From NCBI RefSeq assembly GCF_020523795.1, contig NZ_JAJALI010000007.1, positions 186,001 through 250,000 of the forward strand: a DNA stretch of 64,000 nucleotides, given 5' to 3'. The stretch is from Ancylobacter sp. Lp-2 (GTDB taxonomy: Bacteria > Pseudomonadota > Alphaproteobacteria > Rhizobiales > Xanthobacteraceae). Below, piece by piece: positions 54,074 to 63,114 of the stretch; position 1 is the first letter of the stretch; every line of letters starts with the position of its first letter. Below the pieces are notes generated by a model. That model was not told where the DNA came from. It saw nothing but the letters and a program-made list of their open reading frames with translations, and made no database searches. Made by a program: the position numbers and the translations under genes.

Positions 54074-54122
54074 GGAAGCGGTACCGGCGGCCGTTCCGGT
54101 GCCGGCAGCCGGTACCGCTTCC
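54074..54122. other. Large inverted repeat upstream of dxs
   Basis: GGAAGCGGTACCGGC (54074-54088) and GCCGGTACCGCTTCC (54108-54122) form a perfect 15-bp stem around a 19-base loop. It lies in the 337-base gap 53973-54309 between the divergent hydrolase and dxs genes, where no gene is seen. Each arm also contains the small palindrome CCGGTACCGG-like core GGTACC. Confidence 0.65.
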
Positions 54123-54309
54123 GGCTTGAAATCCGCAGACGGGAGGCCAATTAACCCAGTATGGGCCGGGGCGAACGGCGCGGCGAGGCTGCCATCGCCG
54201 GGTGTGGGGAGTGCGCGTTGCACGCCTGCGCGCCAGCGTGTATGCCCTAGAACTTCGTCCGGCGGGCGGGAGCCTCCCGCGCTGGCGGACGTGAGCACCG
54301 AGGTAGTTC

Positions 54310-56250
54310 TTGACCCGTTCTTCCACGCCGCTTCTCGACAGCATCCGGGAGCCGGTCGATCTGCGCCGGCTGACGGACGAGCAGCTGCCCCAGCTCGCCG
54401 CCGAGCTCAGGGAAGAGACGATCTCCGCTGTCTCGGTGACCGGCGGCCATCTCGGCGCCGGGCTCGGCGTGGTCGAGCTCACCGTCGCGCTGCATCACGT
54501 TTTCGATACACCGAACGACCGGCTGATCTGGGACGTCGGTCACCAGTGCTATCCGCACAAGATCCTCACCGGCCGGCGCGAGCGTATCCGCACGTTGCGC
54601 CAGGGCGCCGGCCTGTCCGGTTTCACCAATCGCGCCGAGAGCCCCTACGACCCGTTCGGCGCCGGCCATTCCTCGACCTCGATCTCCGCCGGCCTCGGCA
54701 TGGCGGTGGCGCGCGATCTGGCGGCCGAGACCGATCCGGCGGTGGCCAAGCGCAACGTGGTCTGCGTCATCGGCGATGGCGCCATGTCGGCCGGCATGGC
54801 CTATGAGGCGATGAACAATGCCGGGGCGATGGACAGTCGCCTCATCGTCATCCTCAACGACAACGATATGTCGATCGCCCCGCCGGTGGGCGCCATGTCG
54901 GCCTATCTGGCGCGCCTGCTCTCCGGGCGCACCTATCGTTCGCTGCGCGAGACCGCCAAGCAGCTTGCCGGCAACCTGCCGAAATTCTTCGAGCGCCACG
55001 CCGCCCGTGCAGAGGAGTTCGCCCGCGGCTTCCTCGCCGGTGGCACGATGTTCGAGGAGCTAGGCTTCTATTATGTCGGCCCGATCGACGGTCACAATCT
55101 CGACCACCTGCTGCCGGTGCTGCGCAATGCCCGCGACAGCGACACCGGGCCGATCCTCGTCCATGTCGTCACCCAGAAGGGCAAGGGCTACGCGCCCGCC
55201 GAGGCCTCGGCCGACAAATATCATGGCGTACAGCGCTTCGACGTCGCCACCGGCGCGCAGGCCAAGGCGATCTCCAACGCGCCGTCCTATACACGCGTCT
55301 TCGCCGACAGCCTGATCGACGAGGCGCGGCGTGACCCGAAGATCGTCGCGGTGACCGCCGCCATGCCGGCCGGCACCGGGCTCGACCGGTTCGAGCAGGC
55401 GTTCCCCGAGCGGACCTTCGACGTCGGCATCGCCGAGCAGCACGCGGTGACCTTCGCCGCCGGCCTCGCCACCGAGGGCTACAAGCCGTTCTGCGCCATC
55501 TATTCCACCTTTCTGCAGCGTGCCTATGACCAGCTGGTGCACGACGTCGCCATCCAGCGACTGCCGGTGCGCTTCGCCATCGACCGCGCCGGGCTGGTGG
55601 GAGCGGACGGCGCCACCCATGTCGGCGCCTTCGACGTGCCGATGCTCGCCTGCTTGCCGGGCATGGTGGTGATGGCGGCGGCCGACGAGGCCGAGCTGGT
55701 CCACATGGTGGCGACGGCGGCGGCTTATGACGAAGGCCCCATCGCCTTCCGCTACCCGCGCGGCGAGGGTGTCGGCGTCGAGCGCCCCGAGCATGGTGTT
55801 CCGCTGGAGATCGGTCGGGGCCGCCTCGTGCGCGAGGGCTCCAAGGTGGCGTTGCTGTCGCTCGGCACGCGGCTGGCGCCCTGCCTCGTCGCCGCCGACC
55901 AGCTGGCGGCGTTCGGCCTGTCCACCACGGTCGCCGATGCCCGCTTCGCCAAGCCGCTCGACCGCGACCTCATCCTGCGCCTCGCGCGCGAGCATGAGGT
56001 GCTGGTGACGGTGGAGGAGGGCGCGGTGGGCGGCTTTGGCGGCCATGTGCTGACCCTGCTCGCCGAGGCCGGGGCGCTGGAGCGCGGGCTGAAGATCCGC
56101 ACGCTGCAGCTGCCGGACCGTTTCCTTGACCACGACACGCCGGCGGCCCAATTGCGTGAGGCCGGGCTCGACGCCGAAGGCATCGTGCGCGGCGTGTTCG
56201 GTGCGCTCGGCCGAGCCGAGGACGCGCCGTCCGCCCTGCTGCGGGGCTGA
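54310..56250 (+). CDS. dxs: 1-deoxy-D-xylulose-5-phosphate synthase
   Basis: A 646-aa thiamine-diphosphate enzyme joining pyruvate and glyceraldehyde 3-phosphate in the first step of the MEP isoprenoid pathway. The TPP/Mg motif is [18 protein letters not shown] with NDNDMSI. The transketolase-like domain has the catalytic E376 in [13 protein letters not shown], and [18 protein letters not shown] binds substrate; a C-terminal domain follows. A TTG start at 54310 has GAGG 7 bases upstream and gives the family N terminus ([16 protein letters not shown]). tlyA follows on the same strand. Confidence 0.97.
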   Translation: MTRSSTPLLDSIREPVDLRRLTDEQLPQLAAELREETISAVSVTGGHLGAGLGVVELTVALHHVFDTPNDRLIWDVGHQCYPHKILTGRRERIRTLRQGAGLSGFTNRAESPYDPFGAGHSSTSISAGLGMAVARDLAAETDPAVAKRNVVCVIGDGAMSAGMAYEAMNNAGAMDSRLIVILNDNDMSIAPPVGAMSAYLARLLSGRTYRSLRETAKQLAGNLPKFFERHAARAEEFARGFLAGGTMFEELGFYYVGPIDGHNLDHLLPVLRNARDSDTGPILVHVVTQKGKGYAPAEASADKYHGVQRFDVATGAQAKAISNAPSYTRVFADSLIDEARRDPKIVAVTAAMPAGTGLDRFEQAFPERTFDVGIAEQHAVTFAAGLATEGYKPFCAIYSTFLQRAYDQLVHDVAIQRLPVRFAIDRAGLVGADGATHVGAFDVPMLACLPGMVVMAAADEAELVHMVATAAAYDEGPIAFRYPRGEGVGVERPEHGVPLEIGRGRLVREGSKVALLSLGTRLAPCLVAADQLAAFGLSTTVADARFAKPLDRDLILRLAREHEVLVTVEEGAVGGFGGHVLTLLAEAGALERGLKIRTLQLPDRFLDHDTPAAQLREAGLDAEGIVRGVFGALGRAEDAPSALLRG

Positions 56251-56261
56251 GCGCCGGGGAC

Positions 56262-56285
56262 GGCCGGCCGAAAGACCGGCCTTTT
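56262..56285 (+). terminator. Weak terminator between dxs and tlyA
   Basis: GGCCGG - CCGAAAGA - CCGGCC followed by TTTTGAG, beginning 12 bases after the dxs stop. The stem is short (6 bp), so partial termination or attenuation before tlyA is more likely than full separation. Confidence 0.5.
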
Positions 56286-56328
56286 GAGAATCTTGGTCTG
56301 AACGAGCTGGGTCTGGAGGAGGCTTGCC

Positions 56329-57081
56329 ATGGCGGATGCCGCACCGGTTCCCAAGCGCCAGCGTGCCGATCGGGTTCTGGTCGAGCGTGGCCTGTTCGAC
56401 AGCCGCGCCCGCGCGCAGGCCGCCATCGAGGCCGGCCTCGTCACCGCCGACGGCAAGGTGCTGGCGAAGTCCTCCGAGACCGTTGCTCCCGACGCCGTCA
56501 TCGAGGCGCGCGAGGCCTATGAATGGGTGTCGCGCGCCGGGCTGAAGCTGGAGGCGGCGCTCGACGCCGCGGCGCTCGACATCACCGGCTTCGAGGCGCT
56601 GGATGTCGGCGCCTCCACCGGCGGCTTCTCGCAGGTGCTGCTGGCGCGTGGCGCCGCCCGCGTGCATGCGGTGGATGTCGGCCACGACCAGCTGGCGGAG
56701 AAGCTGCGTATCCATCCGCGCCTCGTCTCGCTGGAAGGCACCGATATCCGCAAGCTCGCCCCGGGCGAGGTGCCGCCGGCGGAGATCATCACCATCGACG
56801 TCAGCTTCATCGCGCTCACGCAGGTGCTGCCGGCCGCGCTCGCCCATGCGGCGCCGAATGCCTGGCTGGTGGCGTTGGTGAAGCCGCAATTCGAGGTCGG
56901 CCGCGAGCACCTGTCCAAGGGCGGCATCGTGCGCGACCGCACGCTGGGCCTGATGGCGGTGGACCGGGTGGTCGCCCGGCTCGGCGAGCTCGGCTATCTG
57001 GTGACGCGCCGCTTGGCCTCGCCGATCCTCGGCGGCGACGGCAATGAGGAGCATCTGGTCGTGGCGGCGCGGACGGCATGA
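56329..57081 (+). CDS. tlyA: TlyA-family rRNA 2'-O-methyltransferase
   Basis: 250 aa. An S4 RNA-binding domain (about 12-70; RADRVLVERGLFDSRARAQAAIEAGLV) is followed by an FtsJ-like methyltransferase domain with EALDVGASTGGFSQVLL, AVDVGHDQLAEKL, IITIDVSFIAL and LVALVKPQFEVGRE. TlyA proteins methylate 16S and/or 23S rRNA at cytidine 2'-O; the old name hemolysin is historical. GGAGGAGG precedes the ATG. It commonly follows dxs in Alphaproteobacteria. Confidence 0.94.
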   Translation: MADAAPVPKRQRADRVLVERGLFDSRARAQAAIEAGLVTADGKVLAKSSETVAPDAVIEAREAYEWVSRAGLKLEAALDAAALDITGFEALDVGASTGGFSQVLLARGAARVHAVDVGHDQLAEKLRIHPRLVSLEGTDIRKLAPGEVPPAEIITIDVSFIALTQVLPAALAHAAPNAWLVALVKPQFEVGREHLSKGGIVRDRTLGLMAVDRVVARLGELGYLVTRRLASPILGGDGNEEHLVVAARTA

Positions 57082-57116
57082 GCCGCCCGCGCGCCGTGTC
57101 GGCCGACCGGTCGCGC

Positions 57117-57653
57117 TCAGGCGCGCCGGGTCTGGCCGCTGCCGGCGACCAGAGCGCCGGCGAGCTTCTCGGAGACGTAGCCGAAGGCGGCGCCGACGAT
57201 CATCGACAGGATGATGGTCACCAGCGGGTTGCCAAGGCTCGCCGCGGTAAGGTTGACGAGGCCGTCGGCCGAGAGCAGGGCGAAGGCGGCGGTGGCGGCA
57301 AACCCGTAGACCAGCGCCGGAATGGCGGCGAAGGCCGGGATGTTGGCGAGCAGGATCATCACCAGCACGCCGACGCCGACGCAGATACCGGCCCACAGCG
57401 GCAGGCCGAGGCTCGCGCCGAGGCCGCCCTTGGTGACCGCCAGCAGCGTGAGCCAGGCCATGACGGCACCGGCGATGTTGGCGAGCACCACCGCCTTGAA
57501 GCCGCCTTCCTTGCCGCCGCAGTGGAAGAAGGCAGCCCAGGCGATGAAGGCGGCCCAGATCTGCAGGCCGCCGGCGAGAGGTCCGAGGAACAGCCAGGTG
57601 GCGACGCCTCCAAGAACACCGATACTGATGGCGAGTGCGGAGATAAGCGACAT
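57117..57653 (-). CDS. DUF1097 membrane protein
   Basis: 178 aa with about five membrane helices rich in Ala, Gly and Leu. FLGPLAGGLQIWAAFIAWAAFFHCGGKEGGFKAVV at about 22-57 is typical of DUF1097, with conserved Cys-Gly-Gly and Lys-Glu-Gly. The function is unknown. It is convergent with tlyA (35 bases between stops) and divergent from the RNA methyltransferase gene. The shared promoter region contains an operator-like palindrome. Confidence 0.8.
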   Translation of the reverse strand: MSLISALAISIGVLGGVATWLFLGPLAGGLQIWAAFIAWAAFFHCGGKEGGFKAVVLANIAGAVMAWLTLLAVTKGGLGASLGLPLWAGICVGVGVLVMILLANIPAFAAIPALVYGFAATAAFALLSADGLVNLTAASLGNPLVTIILSMIVGAAFGYVSEKLAGALVAGSGQTRRA

Positions 57654-57793
57654 TGTTTTCCCCCTATGCCTATGTTTCGTGACTTATTATTATGGGATTT
57701 GCTGAGTAAGCGATGCTGTCCATTCGAAGACTTGGAATCAGCCGGATGACAATACAGTGATTCGATGCAAGTGGCATGTCGTCGCGGATATCA

Positions 57794-57815
57794 CGTCAAA
57801 ATGACGCACGTCATT
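57794..57815. promoter_or_regulatory. Iterated CGTCA/TGACG half-sites in divergent promoter
   Basis: CGTCA (57794), TGACG (57802) and CGTCA (57809) alternate, giving AATGACG-CA-CGTCATT as a perfect palindrome with 7-bp arms (57800-57815). An AT-rich TAGAATACATAATATT stretch follows, which may hold -10 elements. The spacer 57654-57856 is the most AT-rich of the core region. Confidence 0.45.
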
Positions 57816-57856
57816 ACTTGTAGAATACATAATATTTAATGGATGATGGCGAGTAC

Positions 57857-59116
57857 ATGCCGAAATTGAACTGGACGGAACTGCGTATCGACCGTATCGG
57901 CCATCGCGGCGACGGCATCGCCGACACGCCGGACGGCCCGGTCTTCGTGCCGCTGGCGCTGCCCGGCGAGCGGGTCGAGGTGGAGCGGCAGGGCGAGCGC
58001 GCCCGCCTCGTCTCGGTCCTCGAGGCGAGCCCGGAACGCATCGATCCGTTCTGCCGCCATGTCGGCGTCTGCGGCGGCTGCGCCTTCCAGCATTGGCAGG
58101 CCGAGCCCTACCGGGCGTGGAAGCGCGGCCTCGTCGTCGAGGCGCTCGCCCGCGTCGGCATCGAGACCGAGGTCGCCGCGCTGGTCGATGCCCATGGCGA
58201 GGGCCGCCGCCGCGCCACCTTCCACGCTCGCGGCACCGGCGGCTCGGCGCCGAAGGGGCTGGACACGCTGGCGGTGGGCTTCGCCGGCTGGCGCAGCCAC
58301 GCCGTGGTCGCCATCGATGCCTGCCCGATCCTCGCCCCGGCGCTCGCCGGCGCGCTGCCGGCCGCCTGGGCGCTGGCGCAGGCCCTGGCCCCGGTCGCCA
58401 AGCCCCTGGACATCCAGGTCACCGCCACCGAGACCGGCCTCGATGTCGACGTGCGCGGCTCCGGCCCGCTGAAGCCGAGGAGCGTCGCGGCGCTGGCGGA
58501 ACTCGCGGGAGCGCACAAGCTCGCCCGGCTGACCCGTCATGGCGAACTGGTGCTGCAGCGCGAGCCGCCGCTGCTCACCATGGGCCGCGCCCGCGTGCCG
58601 CTGCCGCCCGGCTCGTTCCTGCAGGCGACCGCCGCCGGCGAGGCGACGCTGGCGGCGCTGGTCGGCGAGGCGGTCGGCCGTGCGAAATCCATCGCCGACC
58701 TGTTCTCCGGCGTCGGCACCTTCGGCCTGCGCCTCGCCGAGCGCGCCCGGGTCGCCGCCTATGAATCCTCCGCGCCGGCGATCGAGGCGCTGGGCAAGGC
58801 GGTGCGCGGCACTTCCGGCCTCAAGCCGGTGACGGGGGAGGCGCGCGACCTGTTCCGCCGGCCGCTGCTGCCGCTGGAGTTGAAGGCCTTCGACGCCGTG
58901 GTGTTCGATCCGCCGCGTCAGGGCGCCGAGGCGCAGTCGGCGCAGCTGGCGGCGAGCAAGGTGCCGCTGGTGGTGGGGGTGTCCTGCGATCCCGTTACCT
59001 TCGCCCGCGACGCCGCGCTGCTGGTGAAGGGCGGCTACCGGCTCGAGCATGTCACGCCGGTCGATCAGTTCCGCTATTCCGCCCATGTCGAGCTGGTCGG
59101 GGTGTTCCGCCGCTGA
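57857..59116 (+). CDS. Class I SAM-dependent RNA m5U-type methyltransferase (RlmD/RumA family)
   Basis: About 419 aa. An N-terminal TRAM-like domain (about 1-58) is followed by the 4Fe-4S ligands C66, C72, C75 and C156 ([18 protein letters not shown]). Then come the SAM-binding [29 protein letters not shown] and the nucleophile Cys in [14 protein letters not shown]. The family methylates uridine at C5 in 23S rRNA or tRNA; which base is modified here cannot be told. The ATG at 57857 is chosen; an in-frame ATG at 57839 would add six residues. Confidence 0.9.
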   Translation: MPKLNWTELRIDRIGHRGDGIADTPDGPVFVPLALPGERVEVERQGERARLVSVLEASPERIDPFCRHVGVCGGCAFQHWQAEPYRAWKRGLVVEALARVGIETEVAALVDAHGEGRRRATFHARGTGGSAPKGLDTLAVGFAGWRSHAVVAIDACPILAPALAGALPAAWALAQALAPVAKPLDIQVTATETGLDVDVRGSGPLKPRSVAALAELAGAHKLARLTRHGELVLQREPPLLTMGRARVPLPPGSFLQATAAGEATLAALVGEAVGRAKSIADLFSGVGTFGLRLAERARVAAYESSAPAIEALGKAVRGTSGLKPVTGEARDLFRRPLLPLELKAFDAVVFDPPRQGAEAQSAQLAASKVPLVVGVSCDPVTFARDAALLVKGGYRLEHVTPVDQFRYSAHVELVGVFRR

Positions 59117-59170
59117 GGCGAGGGGGTCCGGCGCAGTTCTTTTGGCGCGCGCCTAGTAGCCAACAGGGCC

Positions 59171-59360
59171 GTCCTCTCCCCGTGGGGAAGCAAGGTAGGG
59201 CCGCCCTCTCCCCGCGAGCCCGGCAGAATACGGTTGTCCCCCTCTCCCTGTGGGGGAGAGGGCTGGGATGAGTGGCCTTCCTGGCTTCCCGATCTTGTCC
59301 CCCTCACCGGCCTGCTGTGGGGGGCACCTCTCCCCAATGGGGGAGGATTAGAACGAGGGG
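59171..59360. repeat. Intergenic repeat, copy C, with CCCTCTCCC hairpins
   Basis: In the gap 59117-59401, which has no gene, lie CTCTCCCCGTGGGG and then a perfect hairpin CCCTCTCCC/GGGAGAGGG (59240-59262). GGGnTGGGnTGAGnGG, GGCTTCCCGAT and GTCCCCCTC follow, then CACCTCTCCCC-AAT-GGGGGAGG. The order of blocks matches the elements at 7394 and 7711, so this is a diverged third copy. Confidence 0.6.
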
Positions 59361-59401
59361 CGTTCAAGGGCGCGGTTGGAGTTGGCCTGCGCCGCCGCCG
59401 C

Positions 59402-60232
59402 TCAGTTTCCCCAGCGCTCCATCCACATGCGCTCGCCGATCGAGCAGGAGACGCGCTTCTCCGCGGCCACCTTGTGAACCTCCGGCGTCGTGCCGATGCG
59501 CGGCGCCGGCGGCATCAGCCCGGCGATCTCCAGCACCAGCTTGGTCTTGATGGCGGTGGCGAATTCATGCATGCCGCGCACCGGCACCACGAAGGCGCCC
59601 GGCCCGCCGATCACGCAATCCTCGTAGTAGACGTCGAGCTGGCCGATATCGAGCATGGAGCCGGCCGGCTCCTTCAGCATCAGCGGTAGGCCGTTGATGG
59701 TGATGCCCTGCTTGACCACCTCGTCGCGAGTGACATCGGCCAGCGGCCCCTGGTTGTTGGTGCCGTCGCCGGAAATGTCGATCACCCGCTTCAGCCCCTT
59801 GAAGCCGTTGCTGCGGATCTGCTCGGCGCTGAAGGTCATCGCGCCCGAGATCGAGGTCCGGTAGACGCGACGCAGCGGCGCGGCGCGGATGGCGGCGGCG
59901 AAGGCCTTGGCGTCCTCCTCGCTGCCGATCTCGGTCCAGTCGACCACCAGCTTCTGGTCCTCGACGCCGGCCCATTCCACATAGGCCAGCGCCACCTTGC
60001 CATTGGGGCCGAGCTTGAGGGCGTTGAGGAATTCCGGCGAGGTCACCGCGCCGATATAGCCGTCGCGCTGTAGCGCGAGCTCGTCGAGATCCATCGAATA
60101 GGAGACGTCGACCGCCAGCACCAGCTCGACATCGACGATCTCGTCGGCGACGGCGGGCGAAACCGCCGGACCCGCTGCCAGCACCGCCAGGAACGCGGCG
60201 ACGGCCGACAGCACCACACGCACACCCGGCAT
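59402..60232 (-). CDS. DUF1194 (von Willebrand factor A-like) exported protein
   Basis: 276 aa with a signal peptide (about 1-29, ending AVA). The VWA-like domain has a MIDAS-type D42-x-S44-x-S46 (AVDVSYSMD), a Thr in RTSISGAM, and DISGDGTNNQG as the third loop. It therefore probably binds a divalent metal in the periplasm and contacts another protein. A single C-terminal Cys is in VSCSIGERMWMERWGN. DUF1194 proteins are uncharacterised. Confidence 0.88.
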   Translation of the reverse strand: MPGVRVVLSAVAAFLAVLAAGPAVSPAVADEIVDVELVLAVDVSYSMDLDELALQRDGYIGAVTSPEFLNALKLGPNGKVALAYVEWAGVEDQKLVVDWTEIGSEEDAKAFAAAIRAAPLRRVYRTSISGAMTFSAEQIRSNGFKGLKRVIDISGDGTNNQGPLADVTRDEVVKQGITINGLPLMLKEPAGSMLDIGQLDVYYEDCVIGGPGAFVVPVRGMHEFATAIKTKLVLEIAGLMPPAPRIGTTPEVHKVAAEKRVSCSIGERMWMERWGN

Positions 60233-60432
60233 TGCGACCTCCGTCCGAGAGGCACCACGACGATGGCACTATGGGGTCTCAGGAACAGAGGCAGCGATCC
60301 GCGACCCATGACGGCATGGTGACACGCGCCCGGCGCCGCCAGAAGCCGAAATTGCGGGCAGGCATGGGGCGCCGGATGCCGTTCGCGTGAGCGGACGTTA
60401 CCAGGGTATGGAATTGCTGCGGCGGGTTACCG

Positions 60433-61740
60433 TCAGACGTCCAGCACCTCGGTGTCGACGATCTCGATGCCGAAGCCTGCGACGCCGACATAGGTGCGGG
60501 CGCGCGAGGCGATCAGCCGAATCGAGGTGATGCCGAGATCCTTGAGGATCTGCGCCCCGAGCCCGACCTCACGCCAGGCCTCGTCGCGCAGCCGCGTCGA
60601 TTCGGTCTTGCCTTCCTCCTGGCCGACCGAGGTGGTCGGCACGCCGGCGGTGCCGTCGCGCAGATAGACCAGCACGCCGCGCCCTTCCGCCTTGATGCGC
60701 TCCAGCGAGGTCTGGATCGCCTTGCCGCCGGTGAACACGTCGCCGATCGGGTCGGCGCGGTGCAGTCGCACCAGCACGTTGCGCCCGTCGCCGATCTTGC
60801 CGTGCACCAGCGCGAGGTGGTTCACCGGCTCGAACGGGGTGACATAGGAGATGCCGTGCATGTCGCCGACCACGGTGGGGGCGGTGAATTCGGCGGCGCG
60901 CGTCACCAGCTTCTCGCGCGACTGGCGGTAGGCGATCAGGTCGGCCACCGAGACGCGGGTCAGCTTGTGGGCATTGGCGAAGTCGCTCACCTGCGGGCCG
61001 CGCATCACCGTGCCGTCGTCGTTCACCAGTTCGCAGATGACGCCGACCGGCTCGACGCCGGCGAGCTTGCACAGGTCGACCGCCGCCTCGGTATGACCGG
61101 AGCGCATCAGCACTCCGCCCTCGCGGGCGATCAGCGGGAAGATGTGGCCCGGCCGGACGAAGTCGGCGGCCCCGGCATTGGGGTTGGCGAGGCCGCGCAC
61201 CGTGGCGGTGCGGTCCTCGGCCGAGATGCCGGTGGTGGTGCCGTGCTTGTAATCGACCGAGATGGTGAAGGCGGTGGAGTGCGGTGCGTCGTTGTCGCTC
61301 ACCATCGGATTGAGCCGCAGCTTGCGCGCATGCTCGGCGGTGATCGGCGTGCAGACGATGCCGGAGGTGTGGCGGACGATGAAGGCGAGCTTTTCCGGCG
61401 TGGCGTGGATCGCGGCGACGATGATGTCGCCCTCGTTCTCGCGGTCGTCGTCGTCGGTCACCACCAGCATGTCGCCGCGGGCGAAGGCCTCGATGGCCGC
61501 CTGGACGCGGGCCTGGAGATTGTCGGTCATGATCTTCACCTCGCTGATGGTGAGCCCGAGGAAGTCGTTCGGCGTCACCGCGCCGCCCGTCGCCGCGGCG
61601 ATACGCGCCGCCGCCTCCCGCGAGACCCAGGCCGGGTCGTCCTTGCACAGGGCGGTGATGCTGGCCGGCGACAGGCCGCAGGCGCGGGCGAACGCGCTGC
61701 GGGTGGTTCCTGTCGCTGTCAGCCAGTCCGCCAGTTTCAT
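60433..61740 (-). CDS. ribB: 3,4-dihydroxy-2-butanone-4-phosphate synthase with N-terminal HTH and degenerate GTP cyclohydrolase II domain
   Basis: A 435-aa protein in one unbroken frame. Residues 1-66 are an XRE-like helix-turn-helix (MKLADWLTATGTTRSAFARACGLSPASITALC). RibB follows from M71, with VVTDDDDRENEGDII (acidic loop) and RSGHTEAAVDL. It makes dihydroxybutanone phosphate for riboflavin. The C-terminal 160 residues align with RibA, but the zinc-binding C-x10-C-x-C is gone (VRLHRADPIGDVFTGGKAIQ), so GTP cyclohydrolase activity is not expected. No FMN riboswitch is seen upstream; aroC ends 83 bases before it on the same strand. Confidence 0.9.
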   Translation of the reverse strand: MKLADWLTATGTTRSAFARACGLSPASITALCKDDPAWVSREAAARIAAATGGAVTPNDFLGLTISEVKIMTDNLQARVQAAIEAFARGDMLVVTDDDDRENEGDIIVAAIHATPEKLAFIVRHTSGIVCTPITAEHARKLRLNPMVSDNDAPHSTAFTISVDYKHGTTTGISAEDRTATVRGLANPNAGAADFVRPGHIFPLIAREGGVLMRSGHTEAAVDLCKLAGVEPVGVICELVNDDGTVMRGPQVSDFANAHKLTRVSVADLIAYRQSREKLVTRAAEFTAPTVVGDMHGISYVTPFEPVNHLALVHGKIGDGRNVLVRLHRADPIGDVFTGGKAIQTSLERIKAEGRGVLVYLRDGTAGVPTTSVGQEEGKTESTRLRDEAWREVGLGAQILKDLGITSIRLIASRARTYVGVAGFGIEIVDTEVLDV

Positions 61741-61822
61741 GGGGGGAGTATAGGCGCGCGAAAATTCATCCGCAATGAAATCTCATTGCGCTTTCAGCGA
61801 TACTGAAATTTCTGACCTAACG

Positions 61823-62947
61823 TCAGCGCTGGAACGGCCAGGCGGGCGGCGTCGCCACCTGTGCCCGCGCGCGCAGAAGATGGTCGGCCAGCACGCAGGC
61901 CATCATCGCCTCGCCTACCGGCACGGCGCGGATGCCGACGCAGGGGTCGTGCCGGCCCTTGGTGAGGATCTCGGCATCCTCGCCGAAGCGCGTCACCGTC
62001 TTGCGCGGGGTGAGGATGGAGGAGGTCGGCTTCACCGCGAAGCGCGCCACCACCGGCTGGCCGGTGGAGATGCCGCCGAGGATGCCGCCGGCATGGTTGG
62101 CGAGGAAGATCGGCTTGCCGTCATTGCCCATGCGCATCTCGTCGGCATTGTCCTCGCCGGTGAGTGTCGCCGCCGCGAAGCCCTCGCCGATCTCGACGCC
62201 CTTCACCGCGTTGATGCTCATGAAGGCGCTGGCGAGGTCGGCGTCGAGCTTGCCGTAGATGGGTGCGCCGAGGCCGGGCGGCACGCCGTCCGCCACCACC
62301 TCGATCACCGCGCCCACCGAGGAGCCGTTCTTGCGGATGCCGTCGAGATAGTCGACCATCTTGGCCGCCGCCTCGGCATCCGGGCAGAAGAACGGGTTGT
62401 TGCCGATCTCGTCCCAGTTCCAGCTGGCGCGGTCGACGCTGATCTCGCCCATCTGCACCAGTGCCCCGCGCACGGCGATGCTGGGCAGCGCGTGCTCCAG
62501 CACCTTCATGGCGAGCGCGCCGGCGGCGACCCGCACGGCGGTCTCGCGCGCCGAGGAGCGCCCACCGCCGCGATGGTCGCGAATGCCGTATTTCACGTCA
62601 TAGGCGTAGTCGGCATGGCCCGGCCGGTAGCTGGCGGCGATCTCCGAATAGTCCTTGGAGCGCTGGTCGACATTCTCGATCAGGAACGCCACCGGCGTGC
62701 CGGTGGTGGTCAGCACGCCATCTTCGCCTTCCAGCGTGCCGGACAGCACCTTCACCTGGTCGGGCTCGCGCCGCTGGGTGGTGAAGCGCGACTGGCCGGG
62801 CCGGCGCTTGTCCAGCGCCGCCTGGATCTCCTCCAGCTTGAAGGCGACGCCGGGCGGGCAGCCGTCGACGACGCCGCCAATGGCGAGGCCGTGGCTCTCG
62901 CCGAAGGTGGTCACCCGGAAGGACTGGCCGAACGTGTTGAAGGACAT
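61823..62947 (-). CDS. aroC: Chorismate synthase
   Basis: A 374-aa FMN-dependent enzyme converting EPSP to chorismate, the last step of the shikimate pathway. The family start [20 protein letters not shown] is complete. Further signatures are [54 protein letters not shown] and the C-terminal FTPTS-like KPTSSI. ribB follows on the same strand. Confidence 0.97.
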   Translation of the reverse strand: MSFNTFGQSFRVTTFGESHGLAIGGVVDGCPPGVAFKLEEIQAALDKRRPGQSRFTTQRREPDQVKVLSGTLEGEDGVLTTTGTPVAFLIENVDQRSKDYSEIAASYRPGHADYAYDVKYGIRDHRGGGRSSARETAVRVAAGALAMKVLEHALPSIAVRGALVQMGEISVDRASWNWDEIGNNPFFCPDAEAAAKMVDYLDGIRKNGSSVGAVIEVVADGVPPGLGAPIYGKLDADLASAFMSINAVKGVEIGEGFAAATLTGEDNADEMRMGNDGKPIFLANHAGGILGGISTGQPVVARFAVKPTSSILTPRKTVTRFGEDAEILTKGRHDPCVGIRAVPVGEAMMACVLADHLLRARAQVATPPAWPFQR

Positions 62948-63114
62948 CGCGGGAAATCACGCTGAACGGGGCGGGAGCAAGGGTTCAGCACCGGCTTCTA
63001 GGCGCCGCGCCGGCCGGCGTCAAACCGCCGGTGGTGGCCCTGTACGCCTGCCGCATCGCAATTCGCCGGCTTTGTGCTATAGGGTCGACGTGGCTTCTCC
63101 CCAACCTGGAACCG

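Noticed and set aside
60433-61740. Splitting this frame into an HTH gene and a separate ribB gene.
   Set aside because: There is no stop between the two domains and the frame is continuous; an internal start at M71 is possible but a split is not needed.
61741-61822. An FMN riboswitch before ribB.
   Set aside because: Only 82 bases separate it from the aroC stop and none of the conserved RFN-element blocks are visible.
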